Program-made: the position numbers and the translations under genes | The notes under the pieces: generated by a model | Database searches by the model: none | Told to the model about the DNA's origin: nothing | The model's input: the letters and a program-made list of their open reading frames with translations, nothing else | Shown here: positions 19,006 through 28,477 of the stretch, one piece after another | How the letters are laid out: each line of letters begins with the position of its first letter | Position numbering within the stretch: the stretch's first letter is position 1 | Assembly (NCBI GenBank): GCA_003427395.1 | Contig: BFEA01000002.1 | Location: forward strand, 4,604,192 to 4,641,907 | From: Chara braunii | Taxonomy: Eukaryota; Streptophyta; Charophyceae; Charales; Characeae | Length of the DNA stretch: 37,716 bases | Reading direction: 5' to 3'

Positions 19006-19411
19006 CTATGAAACACCCGCAGACGCGTCCGCGGGGCCGAGCTCGGAGGGCGGACGTATTCACGGCCGCCTCCGCGGTTTTACCAGATTTTTCCTGAATT
19101 AAATAATAGGCCAAAAACAAAAAACAAAAATATGAGGTTGTAGGGAATTTTAAGCCCTACAACCCCATTTTGTTTTTTTGAAATCCGACTTTGTTGAGGA
19201 GTTTTTAAAAATCAAAAACTAAATTCGATTTAAAAAAATATTAAAAAAAGCTGGAATTTTTTTTTGTCATTTTTTATCATCAGATATATGGTCCCTGAGT
19301 TCACCTGTATTTTTTAGGAATGAATTTCTGTTTTTTGCAGGGCTATGAGGTGTTTTAGAAAAATAAAGATGCAAAATTGGAAAATAAATAACAAAAAACT
19401 TGAAAAAAAGG

Positions 19412-19412
19412 G

Positions 19413-19443
<31 letters not shown>

Positions 19444-19461
19444 TATTGGTTGATTGATTGT

Positions 19462-19504
<43 letters not shown>

Positions 19505-19520
19505 AGGGAGAGAGAGAGAG

Positions 19521-19566
<46 letters not shown>

Positions 19567-19654
19567 CTGCGCAGCAGCTGCGGGGAGCTGCGCGGCGCTG
19601 CGAGGGGCTGCGCGGGAGCTGCGCGCAGCTGCGCACGCGCACGCGCGCGCGCGA
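19412..19654. repeat. Microsatellites: (GATT)n, (TG)n, (GA)n, GC-rich tract
   Basis: A GATT array (about 19412-19460) is followed by TG repeats (about 19461-19501), AG repeats, a second TG array (about 19523-19561) and then GCTGCGCG-rich sequence ending in alternating CG next to the gap. The alternating purine-pyrimidine tracts could adopt Z-DNA, and they probably caused the assembly break. All proteins predicted here are repeat artefacts. Confidence 0.8.
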
Positions 19655-20365
19655 NNNNNNNNNNNNNNNNNNNNNNNNNNNNNNNNNNNNNNNNNNNNNN
19701 NNNNNNNNNNNNNNNNNNNNNNNNNNNNNNNNNNNNNNNNNNNNNNNNNNNNNNNNNNNNNNNNNNNNNNNNNNNNNNNNNNNNNNNNNNNNNNNNNNNN
19801 NNNNNNNNNNNNNNNNNNNNNNNNNNNNNNNNNNNNNNNNNNNNNNNNNNNNNNNNNNNNNNNNNNNNNNNNNNNNNNNNNNNNNNNNNNNNNNNNNNNN
19901 NNNNNNNNNNNNNNNNNNNNNNNNNNNNNNNNNNNNNNNNNNNNNNNNNNNNNNNNNNNNNNNNNNNNNNNNNNNNNNNNNNNNNNNNNNNNNNNNNNNN
20001 NNNNNNNNNNNNNNNNNNNNNNNNNNNNNNNNNNNNNNNNNNNNNNNNNNNNNNNNNNNNNNNNNNNNNNNNNNNNNNNNNNNNNNNNNNNNNNNNNNNN
20101 NNNNNNNNNNNNNNNNNNNNNNNNNNNNNNNNNNNNNNNNNNNNNNNNNNNNNNNNNNNNNNNNNNNNNNNNNNNNNNNNNNNNNNNNNNNNNNNNNNNN
20201 NNNNNNNNNNNNNNNNNNNNNNNNNNNNNNNNNNNNNNNNNNNNNNNNNNNNNNNNNNNNNNNNNNNNNNNNNNNNNNNNNNNNNNNNNNNNNNNNNNNN
20301 NNNNNNNNNNNNNNNNNNNNNNNNNNNNNNNNNNNNNNNNNNNNNNNNNNNNNNNNNNNNNNNNN
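19655..20365. other. Assembly gap, 711 N
   Basis: A block of unknown bases inside the inserted transposon. The size may be nominal. Nothing can be said about its content. Confidence 0.98.
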
Positions 20366-20616
20366 TTTTTCAATTTCTTTCGATTTCGCCCATCCCCCCC
20401 AATCCAAAAGTTGATCTTTTCGTTTTTTTTTTGTGGGGGGGGGGGGTGCCGGGGATGCGCCGCCACGTGGCGTCTCCCGTTTTTTTAAAGTCTCTCCCGC
20501 GCGGCCGCCACGTGGCTTCAAAGCCGCGCGTCCGTGCGGACGCGTCCACGGGGTCCACGGACTGGCCGCGTCCGCGGATTCGGCCGCAGATGGCCGCCAC
20601 CGAGGGTGTTTCATAG

Positions 20617-20980
20617 GGATAGCCCCATTAGCCCTAATGAAGGTATGTCTCATATCAAACTTCACAAAATCCCGAATTGAAACCAACTCAAGGGCATCCC
20701 ATCCCTCCTGCCTCCTTCCTTTCATCATCTTAGCCTCTTTCCCTTGTTTCTTCAACAGAACCCCCGTAACTTCCTTACCCCTCCAATAATCAATACTCCA
20801 TTCAAGCGCATTCATAATAGAATCGTGGGGGAGGTTACAATACATCTCCTTAACATCGTATGCTGCAGTGAGCAAAGCATCCCCTTCCTCCATACTTCTG
20901 TTCACCAATCTGAGGGAGTCTGTCAGAAGATCGGAACTCTTCAAGTTAAAATGAGAAGATCTAGATAAGCTCCAAATCAT
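20617..20980 (-). CDS. PLE reverse transcriptase, middle part
   Basis: In frame with the segment upstream after a TGA near 21006. The segment AAYDVKEMYCNLPHDSIMNA contains the first catalytic Asp (DVK..Y..LPHD, the usual PLE D-x-x-x-x-Y pattern). DFVKFDMRHTFIRANGAI leads straight into the interrupted GIPMG motif. The insertion falls within the codons of GAI. Everything predicted beyond 20617 in this frame comes from the transposon. Confidence 0.8.
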
Positions 20981-21007
20981 TGCATTGATCGATCGAGAAA
21001 TCTTCCG

Positions 21008-21715
21008 TCATCCTCTCACTCCACACTCTTTAACCGAGGGACAAATCAGTCGCCACCGAGATACATCCTTGTGTTTAGGAACAACATAGGACTTGCCTAC
21101 CTCTCCCTTACCGTCCCATTTCGCCACCTTCCTCAGACCATTCGACTCATAAGTCATCTTAGCCCGTTTTAGCAATAACCCTTCATTGAGACCAACCGAA
21201 CAGATACCCACATTGTTATGAAACAAATCATTCATTCCTTTCTGGTACAGCACAGTACAGCAGACAAATGTATCCCCAGGGATGTGATCGATCGGCACTC
21301 GCACCAGCCCATCGAACCTCTTAGCCCAAGAGGCAACATTCAACTCGGAACAGCTATTCAAGCAATCAACGGGATCAAAGCAACACGAGGCAACAGAACC
21401 CCGATTAAGATGAGGCACGAAAAAATCAAGGGTAGAGAGAGAGTCCAAGATCTGGTGCCTCAGCCGTCCAACCGTATCGAGACAGTCCGGAAATACCACA
21501 TTCTTATTATTACGCAACCAGTCCGGGGCTGCCTCCCAAGAACTCAGCCGGAAGCTAACGTGGCCGTCAACAAGAGGAAATTTCCCAAAGAACGACGAGC
21601 ACTTACATTCATTCTTAACAACCCTGGAAGCCTCCCGAAAATTGAAAATAAGATCCCCAACACACTTTTCTTTAACCAGACAATACGCATACGGCGGACA
21701 ATCATCCGTCTCCAT
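21008..21715 (-). CDS. PLE ORF2, region leading into RT
   Basis: An open frame of 235 codons. Near the end YVVPKHKDVSRWRLICPSVK matches the PLE RT motif with K-H-K-D followed by R..CP, where fingers contacts form. It ends at a TGA (between VRG and RKISRS), probably from an Arg or Trp codon, after which the same frame continues as 20980-20617. Overlap with the preceding frame at 21544-21715 implies one frameshift there. Confidence 0.75.
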   Translation of the reverse strand: METDDCPPYAYCLVKEKCVGDLIFNFREASRVVKNECKCSSFFGKFPLVDGHVSFRLSSWEAAPDWLRNNKNVVFPDCLDTVGRLRHQILDSLSTLDFFVPHLNRGSVASCCFDPVDCLNSCSELNVASWAKRFDGLVRVPIDHIPGDTFVCCTVLYQKGMNDLFHNNVGICSVGLNEGLLLKRAKMTYESNGLRKVAKWDGKGEVGKSYVVPKHKDVSRWRLICPSVKECGVRG

Positions 21716-22386
21716 CCCTCGTCAGCCTCTGCCCTCATCACCAGTTTAGCACATAAAGAGCGGATCCCAGGCTTTTTGATCCCAGCGTTGTACGTAATGC
21801 GAACCACCAATCGCCTTCGGATGTTAACTCCGAAACGCCTCCGAATCACCCCTGACAAAATAAAACGCAGAAGATACCTAGACCTCTGAACCAAGAAAGG
21901 GAAGTCAAAGCCCGAAAGTTCCTTGCGGGAACTTGGATCAGCGAGATAGCCAGCCAGCGTTGGTTTCAAAATCACAGAGTGCGCAAGAAAGGGGACCACA
22001 CTCATTATACGTATGAACTTCCCAGGGAGAAACATATACCTAGCCTTCTTTAACAGCTCATAGTTCCCTGAACAACAAATTATTGATGAACCAAAGTGAC
22101 GTTTGACCAGCTTCCAACTATCAATCAAAACTTGACCCCCAACACAGACGATCCCCACAGAAGAGACCTTACGCTCAACACAACCATCCAGAATAGACAA
22201 CAGACTATAAGAGATTACTCTAATAGTCGAGTGGAAAACGAGATGTGTTGCAGGAGCGAGAGTTACGGATGCAACCCCAGCATTGCGCTTCCTCCGAGCC
22301 CATTCCCTCTTCCCAAGTCTTCGACGCCTACATCGCTGTTTCCTGTCCCTGGAATTCAGATGAGGGCAGAAACGTCTAATCGCAAA
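21544..22386 (-). CDS. PLE ORF2, linker between GIY-YIG and RT
   Basis: Same frame as the nuclease segment after a TGA near 22390. It begins with the nuclease end (EKFAIRRFCPHLN) and continues as a basic linker: WKLVKRHFGSSIICCSG, then long Arg/Leu/Val-rich stretches. No known fold is visible by eye. Its last ~60 codons overlap the next frame, so the true change of frame is near 21715. The large linker puts the RT more than 350 residues after the nuclease. Confidence 0.6.
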   Translation of the reverse strand, partial: FAIRRFCPHLNSRDRKQRCRRRRLGKREWARRKRNAGVASVTLAPATHLVFHSTIRVISYSLLSILDGCVERKVSSVGIVCVGGQVLIDSWKLVKRHFGSSIICCSGNYELLKKARYMFLPGKFIRIMSVVPFLAHSVILKPTLAGYLADPSSRKELSGFDFPFLVQRSRYLLRFILSGVIRRRFGVNIRRRLVVRITYNAGIKKPGIRSLCAKLVMRAEADEGWRRMIVRRMRIVWLKKSVLGILFSIFGRLPGLLRMNVSARRSLGNFLLLTATLASG

Positions 22387-22850
22387 CTTCTCTCAATAAC
22401 GAACCTCATCAGTGCCACGACAAAGAAGGGGAATGGCAACGTACTGACCTACCTGGCATCTCCTTAACCAACAATACAATCGATGGTTGCGCTTACCCAA
22501 CTCGACAACCTTCAGATTAGCAGCACGGTACACGTGCTCCTTCCAACGAGCAGAAAGTGAGCGAGTAGTCGAGCCGACATAGCAGTGTTTAGACCAGGGC
22601 GAAACCAGGGCATAGACGAGCGGTCCAGGGCAAGCCTCAAAATCAAAGCCATCAATAAGCAATTTTAACAAATATTCCTTAAATTTTCCCGCCCAAGGAA
22701 TCTGATCTCAAACGATAAGCCCTATCACCACCAGCCTAAAGAAACCATTATACTCGGCATCCCGAAGAAAGAAAGAAGAGCAATCTTGAGGAGAAGGAGC
22801 CTTAGAACAGAGAGAGGGGAGGTCAACCGCCGAAGTCCCTACTTCGCACC
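22387..22850 (-). CDS. GIY-YIG endonuclease domain at the ORF2 N-terminus
   Basis: GPLVYALVSPWSKHCYVGST gives the GIY and YIG strands (VYAL...YVG), followed by RSLSARWKEH with the conserved Arg. The C-terminal Glu and Asn lie in EKFAIRRFCPHLN just after an in-frame TGA. Earlier codons (DAEYNGFFRLVVIGL, another TGA, then DQIPWAGKFKEYLLKLL) are probably part of the same ORF. The domain would nick target DNA. It precedes the RT, whereas in classical Penelope elements it follows it. Confidence 0.8.
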
Positions 22851-22908
22851 CACCTTGTCAGCACTCATCAGCAAAAGACCAAAGCGAGGACGCGTTCGGG
22901 AAAGGTTC

Positions 22909-24241
22909 CTATAGCTCCACCGACTTTCCCTCATCTTCCTCGGCATCACCGAAGCTTCTTGAAGCATCATCGCTTACCTCTTGAATGTTGCTAGTCCCTT
23001 TAGATGGGCCTGCAACGTCCCCAAAGGTTTTTCGATTACGAGCTTTAGCCAGGTCGCAAACGGTATCCTCGAACTTACCGAGCTTCACACCTTCCTCTTT
23101 ATACAGCAGCTCCAACCCTGCTTTGCGAAGCATACGTAGTTGCCGCTTCTGTTCCTCGATAAACTCTGTGCGGTCATTGATCGAGGTAGCGACCTGCTTC
23201 AGAATAGGCTCCTTCTCAAGACGTGCCGCCGACGACGCGGCCCTAACACCCGTTCTTCCTGGCATCGCTTTGACTCCCTTTCGAGCCGACCGAAGCGCCG
23301 CCTCTTCAAGTCGCTCCTTAAGATTTGTGCCCCCAATATTTCCTTCGTTACCCTTCTCCCCGCTCACCATCAGCTTTTCCATCTTCTCCTCCAGCACCTT
23401 AACCTGGTTTTTCGCCTCCATCCTACGGGCTTCAACCTCAGCCCGCTTCTCCTTGAGCGCCTCTGCCTCGATATTAGCAAAACGATGTAAGCTCTGCAGA
23501 TTGCGATACTCAGCCTTCCATTTCTCCCCTTCCCATACATTATCCGTCCAACGTGGTTTTGACGATCCACGATTTGTGACTTCCGGTGTCAGCAACACAA
23601 CACTTCCCCGCTTATTCCCTGGCCGCAAGGCTTGCTCTCTCCACTGCCCAGCCTCAGAGACCACGCGCTCATTCTGATCACGTAGTAAGCTCACCTCCTT
23701 TCTCAAGCCTGTGATCTCTTGCTCAAAATTGGTCTTCATGAAGGCCGACTGCTTAAGCTCGCTGATCTCGGTCTTCAAGGCAGTGATCACATCCTTGTTG
23801 ACTTGCTTATCACCAACCTTCCGACGCAGTTCCATGACCTCCTTCTGCAGATATAAGACGCGGTCTTCCCCAGCCGGGCACAACGCCTCACTTAATTTAC
23901 GTTTCAGATCATCATTCTCCTTGCACAACCTCTGCCCCTCCTCATTAACAGCATCCCCCCCACTCGCATCTACCGACTTGCCTTTCATAATCCCTAAGGC
24001 GTCCAACCTTTTTTCCAATCGTTCTTCCATCGCCGCTTCAAACTTTTCCCGTTCAATTTTTCATGCCAACAATCTCTCCTCTTCTTCCTTCTTCGCCTTA
24101 TCTCTAGCTTCCTCCTCCTTCCTCTTAGCTTCTCGTTCGGTGTCTTCGACGTACTTACCATAGACTTTGTCAAGCCTTTCTTGATTACGAGCCCACCAAT
24201 TTGGGCGAGCCTGTTGAGGTTGTTGGCCATTCCCAGAGCCC

Positions 24242-24242
<1 letters not shown>
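22909..24242 (-). CDS. PLE ORF1, C-terminal coiled-coil part
   Basis: Continues from the zinc-knuckle segment after the LINE is removed: TGSGNGQQPQQARPNWWARN reads across the insertion point. Long heptad-like charged helices follow (EREAKRKEEEARDKAKKEEE; KENDDLKRKLSEAL; LKTEISELKQS; KVLEEKMEKLM), with one TGA between RLLA and KIERE. It ends DAEEDEGKSVEL-stop. About 440 codons. A coiled-coil nucleic-acid-binding protein of this kind could package PLE RNA, like LINE ORF1p or Gag. Function is inferred from composition. Confidence 0.75.
24228..24242. repeat. LINE target-site duplication, left
   Basis: CATTCCCAGAGCCCG, identical to 35510-35524. The next base T is ambiguous because it is shared with the poly(A) tail. 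Together they give a 15-16 bp duplication, a normal length for L1-type retrotransposition. Confidence 0.9.

Positions 24243-24301
<59 letters not shown>
24243..24301 (-). other. Poly(A) tail of the LINE (T on plus strand)
   Basis: A run of 59 T on the plus strand marks the 3' end of the minus-strand LINE, directly abutting the target duplication. The length is unusual for an old insertion and may be inflated by assembly. It creates a poly-Lys ORF that is an artefact. Confidence 0.9.
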
Positions 24302-24305
<4 letters not shown>

Positions 24306-24461
24306 GGGCCCAGTGCCCAAGGCTGATATTCCAGTCAAATTCCATCGAGGCCGGGGACATCACAATCTGCCCGGATGAGACAAAGTCTGGGAGCCTTACC
24401 CAGTTTCGCTTTTTACGAGTCCCAGAGGGACCCGGAAGGTACAGCAAACATGTGAAGACAT

Positions 24462-24561
24462 TATGAGAAAAATATCTTCCTCTTCAGCTTTGAAAAGTCG
24501 CCAGATTTAGCTATGAGAAAAATATCTGCCTCCTCAGCTTTGAAAAGCTGCCAGATTTAGC
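24462..24561 (-). repeat. 50-bp tandem duplication in the LINE 3' UTR
   Basis: 24462-24511 and 24512-24561 are near-identical units (TATGAGAAAAATATCT...CCAGATTTAGC) with about five differences. They lie between the ORF2 stop and the poly(A) tail. Confidence 0.8.
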
Positions 24562-24601
24562 CTGATCTATCAAGCAGCAAACATCAACAAACATTACTAA
24601 A

Positions 24602-25462
24602 TTACAGTGTCTCCACCAATGCTAGATGTGATGGGGGAAATGGATCTGCAAAGTCCCTGGGGTCCCTGAGAGAATCTCCTGGAGACAATGAAAACCAGTT
24701 CTTGAAACAGAGGTGGAAGTCCCTTTTAAAGGGGATGTACATCCCTTCTCCCCCTGGCCACTTCACTTCTCCCAGACTCCTCTCTCCTGCACCCCCCAGC
24801 CAGTCCAAGACAAATTCCTGAATTAAAAGTTGAATATCCTTCTTTCTTTGTGCTTTATATAATTTAGAGTTCAGCTTTTCCCAATGAGCTCTGATTTCCG
24901 TTTGTATAAACTGAACAATATAATCCGAAATTTTAGATCCTTCTAATATTACATTTTCCCTTTCTAGCACACATCTTTTGTACCATAGGACCCAAATCAC
25001 TGCTTTCCTCCCAATTTCAAAAAGCTTTGATTGAAAAGTTGTAAGTGTGATATTTTGTGGAACCCAATGACCTATCAAAATAGCTTTCCAGTTCCAAGGC
25101 CACTCCAACCCAGTAAGTTCCCTCCAAACATAGTCCCATCTTCTCCATAATAAGACCGAACCAAGGCATTGCATAAAGATGTGTTCTATAGTTTCCCTAC
25201 ATTTTTTGGTAGGAAAATTTGAAACACATGATTTGCACCAAGGTAAGGCTAAACCCTTCTGTTCTAATGAAGAATGGTCAATAATCCAGTCATTTGTGGG
25301 CAGACAACGGTAAGCAATCTGCCCCTGCAGCGATGAAAATTTAGCTGGACGCTGTCTGATATTTTTAAAGAGTTTTATATTTTTAATTGTGTTTATATCC
25401 AGATCTAGGTGTCTGGCCCATCTCTCCCAGAGCATTGTCGATATATCCACTCTTGGTCTCAT
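24602..25462 (-). CDS. LINE ORF2, C-terminal zinc-binding (zf-RVT) domain
   Basis: Contains the plant-LINE C-terminal pattern: FSSLQGQIAYRCLPTNDWI, then C-x2-C in WCKSCVS, and C..H in KKCRETIEHIFMQCLGSVLLW. This module follows RT in many plant L1 elements. Downstream helices (KLFEIGRKAVIWVLWYKRCV) also fit. Ends at a stop at 24602. Same frame as 25520-25897 and 26282-26800, separated by stops. Confidence 0.8.
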   Translation of the reverse strand: MRPRVDISTMLWERWARHLDLDINTIKNIKLFKNIRQRPAKFSSLQGQIAYRCLPTNDWIIDHSSLEQKGLALPWCKSCVSNFPTKKCRETIEHIFMQCLGSVLLWRRWDYVWRELTGLEWPWNWKAILIGHWVPQNITLTTFQSKLFEIGRKAVIWVLWYKRCVLERENVILEGSKISDYIVQFIQTEIRAHWEKLNSKLYKAQRKKDIQLLIQEFVLDWLGGAGERSLGEVKWPGGEGMYIPFKRDFHLCFKNWFSLSPGDSLRDPRDFADPFPPSHLALVETL

Positions 25463-25519
25463 TAAACGATATACCGCTTTTACCGACAGTGTTTGTCCTT
25501 TTTTAGTGGTTTTCGAGAC

Positions 25520-26149
25520 TCATTCCTCAGGATCAATTGGAAGGTCCGGAATTAGTGTTTCCGGATGAAACGCCCTCCAACCTTTAATTAAGGAGATGAA
25601 AAGGACCCTAATTCGATACATATGTGATGATGGGAAAAAACAGATTGGATCTGATGGAGAGTGAGTAAAGAAAAATTCTCTATTTGTTTTGCTCAGGCTC
25701 AAGAAAACTCCCTGTTGAGTCGCATTGACCACCTGTCCTAATGCCTTATCTCCATTAGTCTGGACCTCTACCACCCAGTCTCCATCCTTGAACTTGGGCC
25801 CTCTTTTGAGGGCTGCAACCCATGTTAAGGGTATAGAGAATATAATTTGGTCCAGACTTGTATTGAGACGATGAGCATAACGGAGATGTTGCCTCAATTA
25901 TTCCCCTGATTTCCAATCTTTCTTCTCTGAATCCCATATGTCCTTGATGCGTGTAATTCCCTTCTTAACCCATTGACACCATGGTGGGAAGGAACTTTTA
26001 AAAATACATCCATTTAAGTCTGTTATCCATCTATTACCAAAAATTGGTTGGCGGAGGATTTCCTCATATCTGGTCGGAAAAGGTCTATCTGGTAATGGTA
26101 GACGTCTCCATATTCTTATCAGAGTTACCCAAAGATTGTCTAGGATCAA
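25520..26149 (-). pseudogene. LINE ORF2, region between RT thumb and zinc domain
   Basis: Two adjacent open pieces in one frame (26149-25898, 25897-25520) separated by a stop between them. Words include LIRIWRRLPLPDRPFPTRYE, PPWCQWVKKGITRIKDIWD and RGPKFKDGDWVVEVQTNGD, consistent with the poorly conserved linker of plant LINE ORF2. No catalytic residues are expected here. Confidence 0.6.
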
Positions 26150-26281
26150 ATCCCTCTTTGCTTCCTCTCTTTCCCCTTCTTTATTACCCCCTACCTTAGC
26201 CCTGAGGATTGTCCAACAACGATCTTCAATCTATGAGAGCAAGTGTATGTCCTCGCTTGAGAGTGGAGCTAGTCTACGAAT

Positions 26282-26800
26282 CTATTCGAGAGCCATTACC
26301 TGCCATGGTTTATCATTAGATAAGATTATTTTTTTTATCCATTGTATTGCAAGGGCTTGGTACAGCAGATTGGGATCCAGAATCCCTAGACCCCCCTTTG
26401 ATTTGGGTTGAATTAAATAACGCCAGGTTACTCTAGGAATTACCTTCTCCTGTTCATGATTCCCCCTCCATAGAAACGTTGTAACCTGCTTCTGTAGGAG
26501 TTTAGTACTTGTATTACTTATCGACCATAGTGCTGATTTATACCATATAGATGCTAGAACAACATTATTGATGATCAGTGTTCGTCCAAAAATGGAAGTG
26601 TGTTTATTCTTCCACTGATTTATCTTGTTAATTGTCGGGCTTGACACCCATTCATCATGAGACATGGGTTTCCCGACTGCCGTAAGGGACACGCCAAGAA
26701 TACGAACTGGAGCTTCAAGTGATAACCATCTTACTCTAGGATGTTCCGGGGGCCTATCCCCAGTGGATGAATCCACCACCCTTGAGTTTTGTTGCCCCAA
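26282..26800 (-). CDS. LINE ORF2, post-RT region
   Basis: Follows the RT palm by a frameshift near 26731-26800. Visible: LGVSLTAVGKP, KINQWKNKHTSIFGRTLIIN, SALWSISNTSTKLLQKQVTT, FLWRG, and SKGGLGILDPNLLYQALAIQW. These are characteristic words after the RT in plant L1 ORF2 (W....LS..GR..LI; F.W.G; GGLGI.....N.AL..KW). Confidence 0.8.
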   Translation of the reverse strand: MGQQNSRVVDSSTGDRPPEHPRVRWLSLEAPVRILGVSLTAVGKPMSHDEWVSSPTINKINQWKNKHTSIFGRTLIINNVVLASIWYKSALWSISNTSTKLLQKQVTTFLWRGNHEQEKVIPRVTWRYLIQPKSKGGLGILDPNLLYQALAIQWIKKIILSNDKPWQVMALE

Positions 26801-27663
26801 TTGACCACCATATCCGATACCTGTGAGAATTTATCCATCAAGGTCTGTATTTCTACCATATTTTCATTTGTGGCATCCACCATTACCGTAAGGTCATCTG
26901 CAAACATATAACAGACTGGGATAGCCTCCTCTGGTATGCCTGAGATGCGCAACCGCTTTAAATTACAATTAGCCCTTAGGTTAACCCCTAGTGCTTCCAT
27001 TATAATCACAAAAAGGAAAGGCGCCAGGGGATCTCCTTGCCTTACCGACCTTTGTAGCTTGATTTCTGGAGAAAGAAGACCATTTACTTGAATTCTAGTC
27101 GTAGCATTTGTATGAAGAATACGAATCCATTTTCGAAAATTTGAACCAAAATTCATTTTTTGTAAACAAGCTTCCAAAAAATGTCAGTCTACATAGTCAT
27201 AAGCTTTTTCGAAATCTATAAAAATGAAAGTTGCATTATTTTTGGACTGTCTAGATAGTTTAACCATCTCATTAATAAGCAAGATATTATCTTGAATATG
27301 TCTACCATTAATAAAGTCCGTTTGCGAAGGATGAATGATGTCAGCCATTACTAGAATCAAACGATTAGCTGACGCTTTAGCTAACATTTTATATACAACA
27401 GACAACAACGTGATTGGTCTGTAGTTCCTGATGTTTGTTTTGTCTCCTTTTTTATGCAGGAGAGTAAGAATGTCTTGACCTACGAATTCCCCCATCCTAC
27501 CTGATTCTTGTATTGACTCGTAAAACTCCATCAGATCTGATGCGAAGACTGGCCACATGGTTTTCCAAAATTCTTTTGGGAGTCCATCTACTCTTGGAGT
27601 TTTGTCCTCATTCATTTGTAGAAGTGTTGTCCATATTTCGTCCTGACTTAAGGATCTCTCCAA
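26731..27663 (-). CDS. LINE ORF2 reverse transcriptase core
   Basis: Two pieces in one frame split by a TGA at about 27184, in place of the Trp in YDYVDW. Upstream: DEIWTTLLQMNEDKTPRVDG, HKKGDKTNIRNYRPITLLSV, YKMLAKASANRL, FINGRHIQDNILLINE, and FIFIDFEKAYD with the first catalytic Asp. Downstream: SVRQGDPLAPFLFVIIMEAL and the catalytic FADDLTVM. All seven RT blocks of the L1 type are recognisable. The enzyme performs target-primed reverse transcription; this copy is broken by the stop and by the following frameshift. Confidence 0.92.
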
Positions 27664-27779
27664 GTTATCCTTTTGTTCCTGAGACAGAGCCTATGTCAAG
27701 GGTTGTAGGAAATTGGCTATTGCCATATTATCTTCCCTTCTCAATTCCGAATCCTTGGAGGATGAATTTTTTTTTTTTT

Positions 27780-28310
27780 TTAATCATAAGCTATCTTAAG
27801 ACTACCTGCCGAAGTGGTCGTCATGCCAGGATTTGTCCCCCCTGGATCCAAAAAATCTTCAATAAAGGAACGTCGAGATCGTGATCGAGCTATTACAAAA
27901 AATGAAGCATTCATTTGACCTTCTGTCACAAATTTTGATAGTTTTCCCCTGATTAAATGTCCTTGCCAACGATGTTGTGCAAAGGAAAGCAGTTGATTCT
28001 TAAGTTCCTGAATATCGATTGGATGGGATTGATTATCAGGTTGATTAGTCAGTTCATAATTTAGACTTTGTTCTTGAATATTTAATTCATTTAAATATTT
28101 GTTTTTGGCTTGAAGTTTCGAAAATTCATTGCACTTTTTGGCTATGAACACTAGATCATTGTTAAACCATTCTTCATACGAATTTTGTCTATTCCTGGTG
28201 GTATGCCAAAATTCCGAAACATCTTTTATATATTGTTTGAACTGTCCTTGTTTTAACAAAGATGTATTGAGTTAGTAAAAACCCCTCCCCTGATCCGGTT
28301 TCTTTTTAAA
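27780..28310 (-). CDS. LINE ORF2, endonuclease-RT linker
   Basis: Starts with the LINE linker words PDQGRGFY (then a TAA) LNTSLLKQGQFKQYI, in the usual place after the endonuclease. It continues with charged helices (FIAKKCNEFSKLQAKNKYLN) and ends with RWQGHLIRGKLSKFVTEGQM, resembling the plant L1 words before the RT. A T-run near 27765-27780 precedes a frame change to the RT segment. The first Met in the open frame (28259) is not a real start. Confidence 0.7.
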
Positions 28311-28477
28311 GGTCAGAAGGGCTACACGTGTTTGGGTTAAGGCTAGTGAACTGGGACAGGAGTTCGGCATTTCTAGGAAACTAATGCCTCAGTACTTCGG
28401 GTCCTGGAAAGTCCTGGATATTGTGGGTAGTGAAATGGATGGTCCCTCGAATGTTATCCGTATCTCTGGTCACTTAC
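28311..28477 (+). pseudogene. Fragment of a gypsy integrase C-terminus, antisense in the LINE
   Basis: Plus-strand codons read VWVKASELGQEFGISRKLMP, QYFGSWKVLDIVGSEMDGPS and VIRISGHLRTHFV. This is the Ty3/gypsy integrase C-terminal pattern (KL.P.Y.GPW.VL....YRL.LP.....HPVFH). The fragment of about 55 codons lies precisely between the LINE endonuclease end (DHKMC) and the LINE linker (KKKPDQGRG), replacing about 20-30 expected ORF2 residues. It is in the opposite orientation to the LINE and is unrelated in wording to the gypsy integrase at 8566-10053. Confidence 0.75.

Larger units (their letters stand above)
19006..20616. mobile_element. TIR DNA transposon inserted in the PLE RT (hAT-like)
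   Basis: Perfect 13-bp terminal inverted repeats CTATGAAACACCC (19006-19018) and GGGTGTTTCATAG (20604-20616) are flanked by 8-bp direct repeats GGATAGCC (18998-19005, 20617-20624). Removing the element plus one duplication restores the RT frame. Subterminal regions are crowded with ACGCGTCCGCGG-like words on both strands. The middle has AT-rich sequence, GATT and TG microsatellites, a GC-rich tract and the N gap. An 8-bp duplication suggests hAT; a 9-bp reading would suggest a Mutator-like origin. No transposase is visible outside the gap, so it is probably non-autonomous. Confidence 0.85.

Noticed and set aside
19267-20980. Long ORFs of 318-541 codons across the N gap
   Set aside because: Most of their length is translated Ns, flanked by TG/CA-repeat peptides. 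They also cross both ends of an inserted transposon.
22985-23677. 230-codon plus-strand ORF
   Set aside because: It is the antisense shadow of the PLE coiled-coil ORF1; the Ser/Leu/Arg composition reflects the reversed Glu/Lys-rich codons.
24243-24447. Poly-Lys ORF (24061-24447) as one protein
   Set aside because: It fuses the LINE 3' UTR, the poly(A) tail and PLE ORF1; only the part before the tail junction belongs to ORF1.
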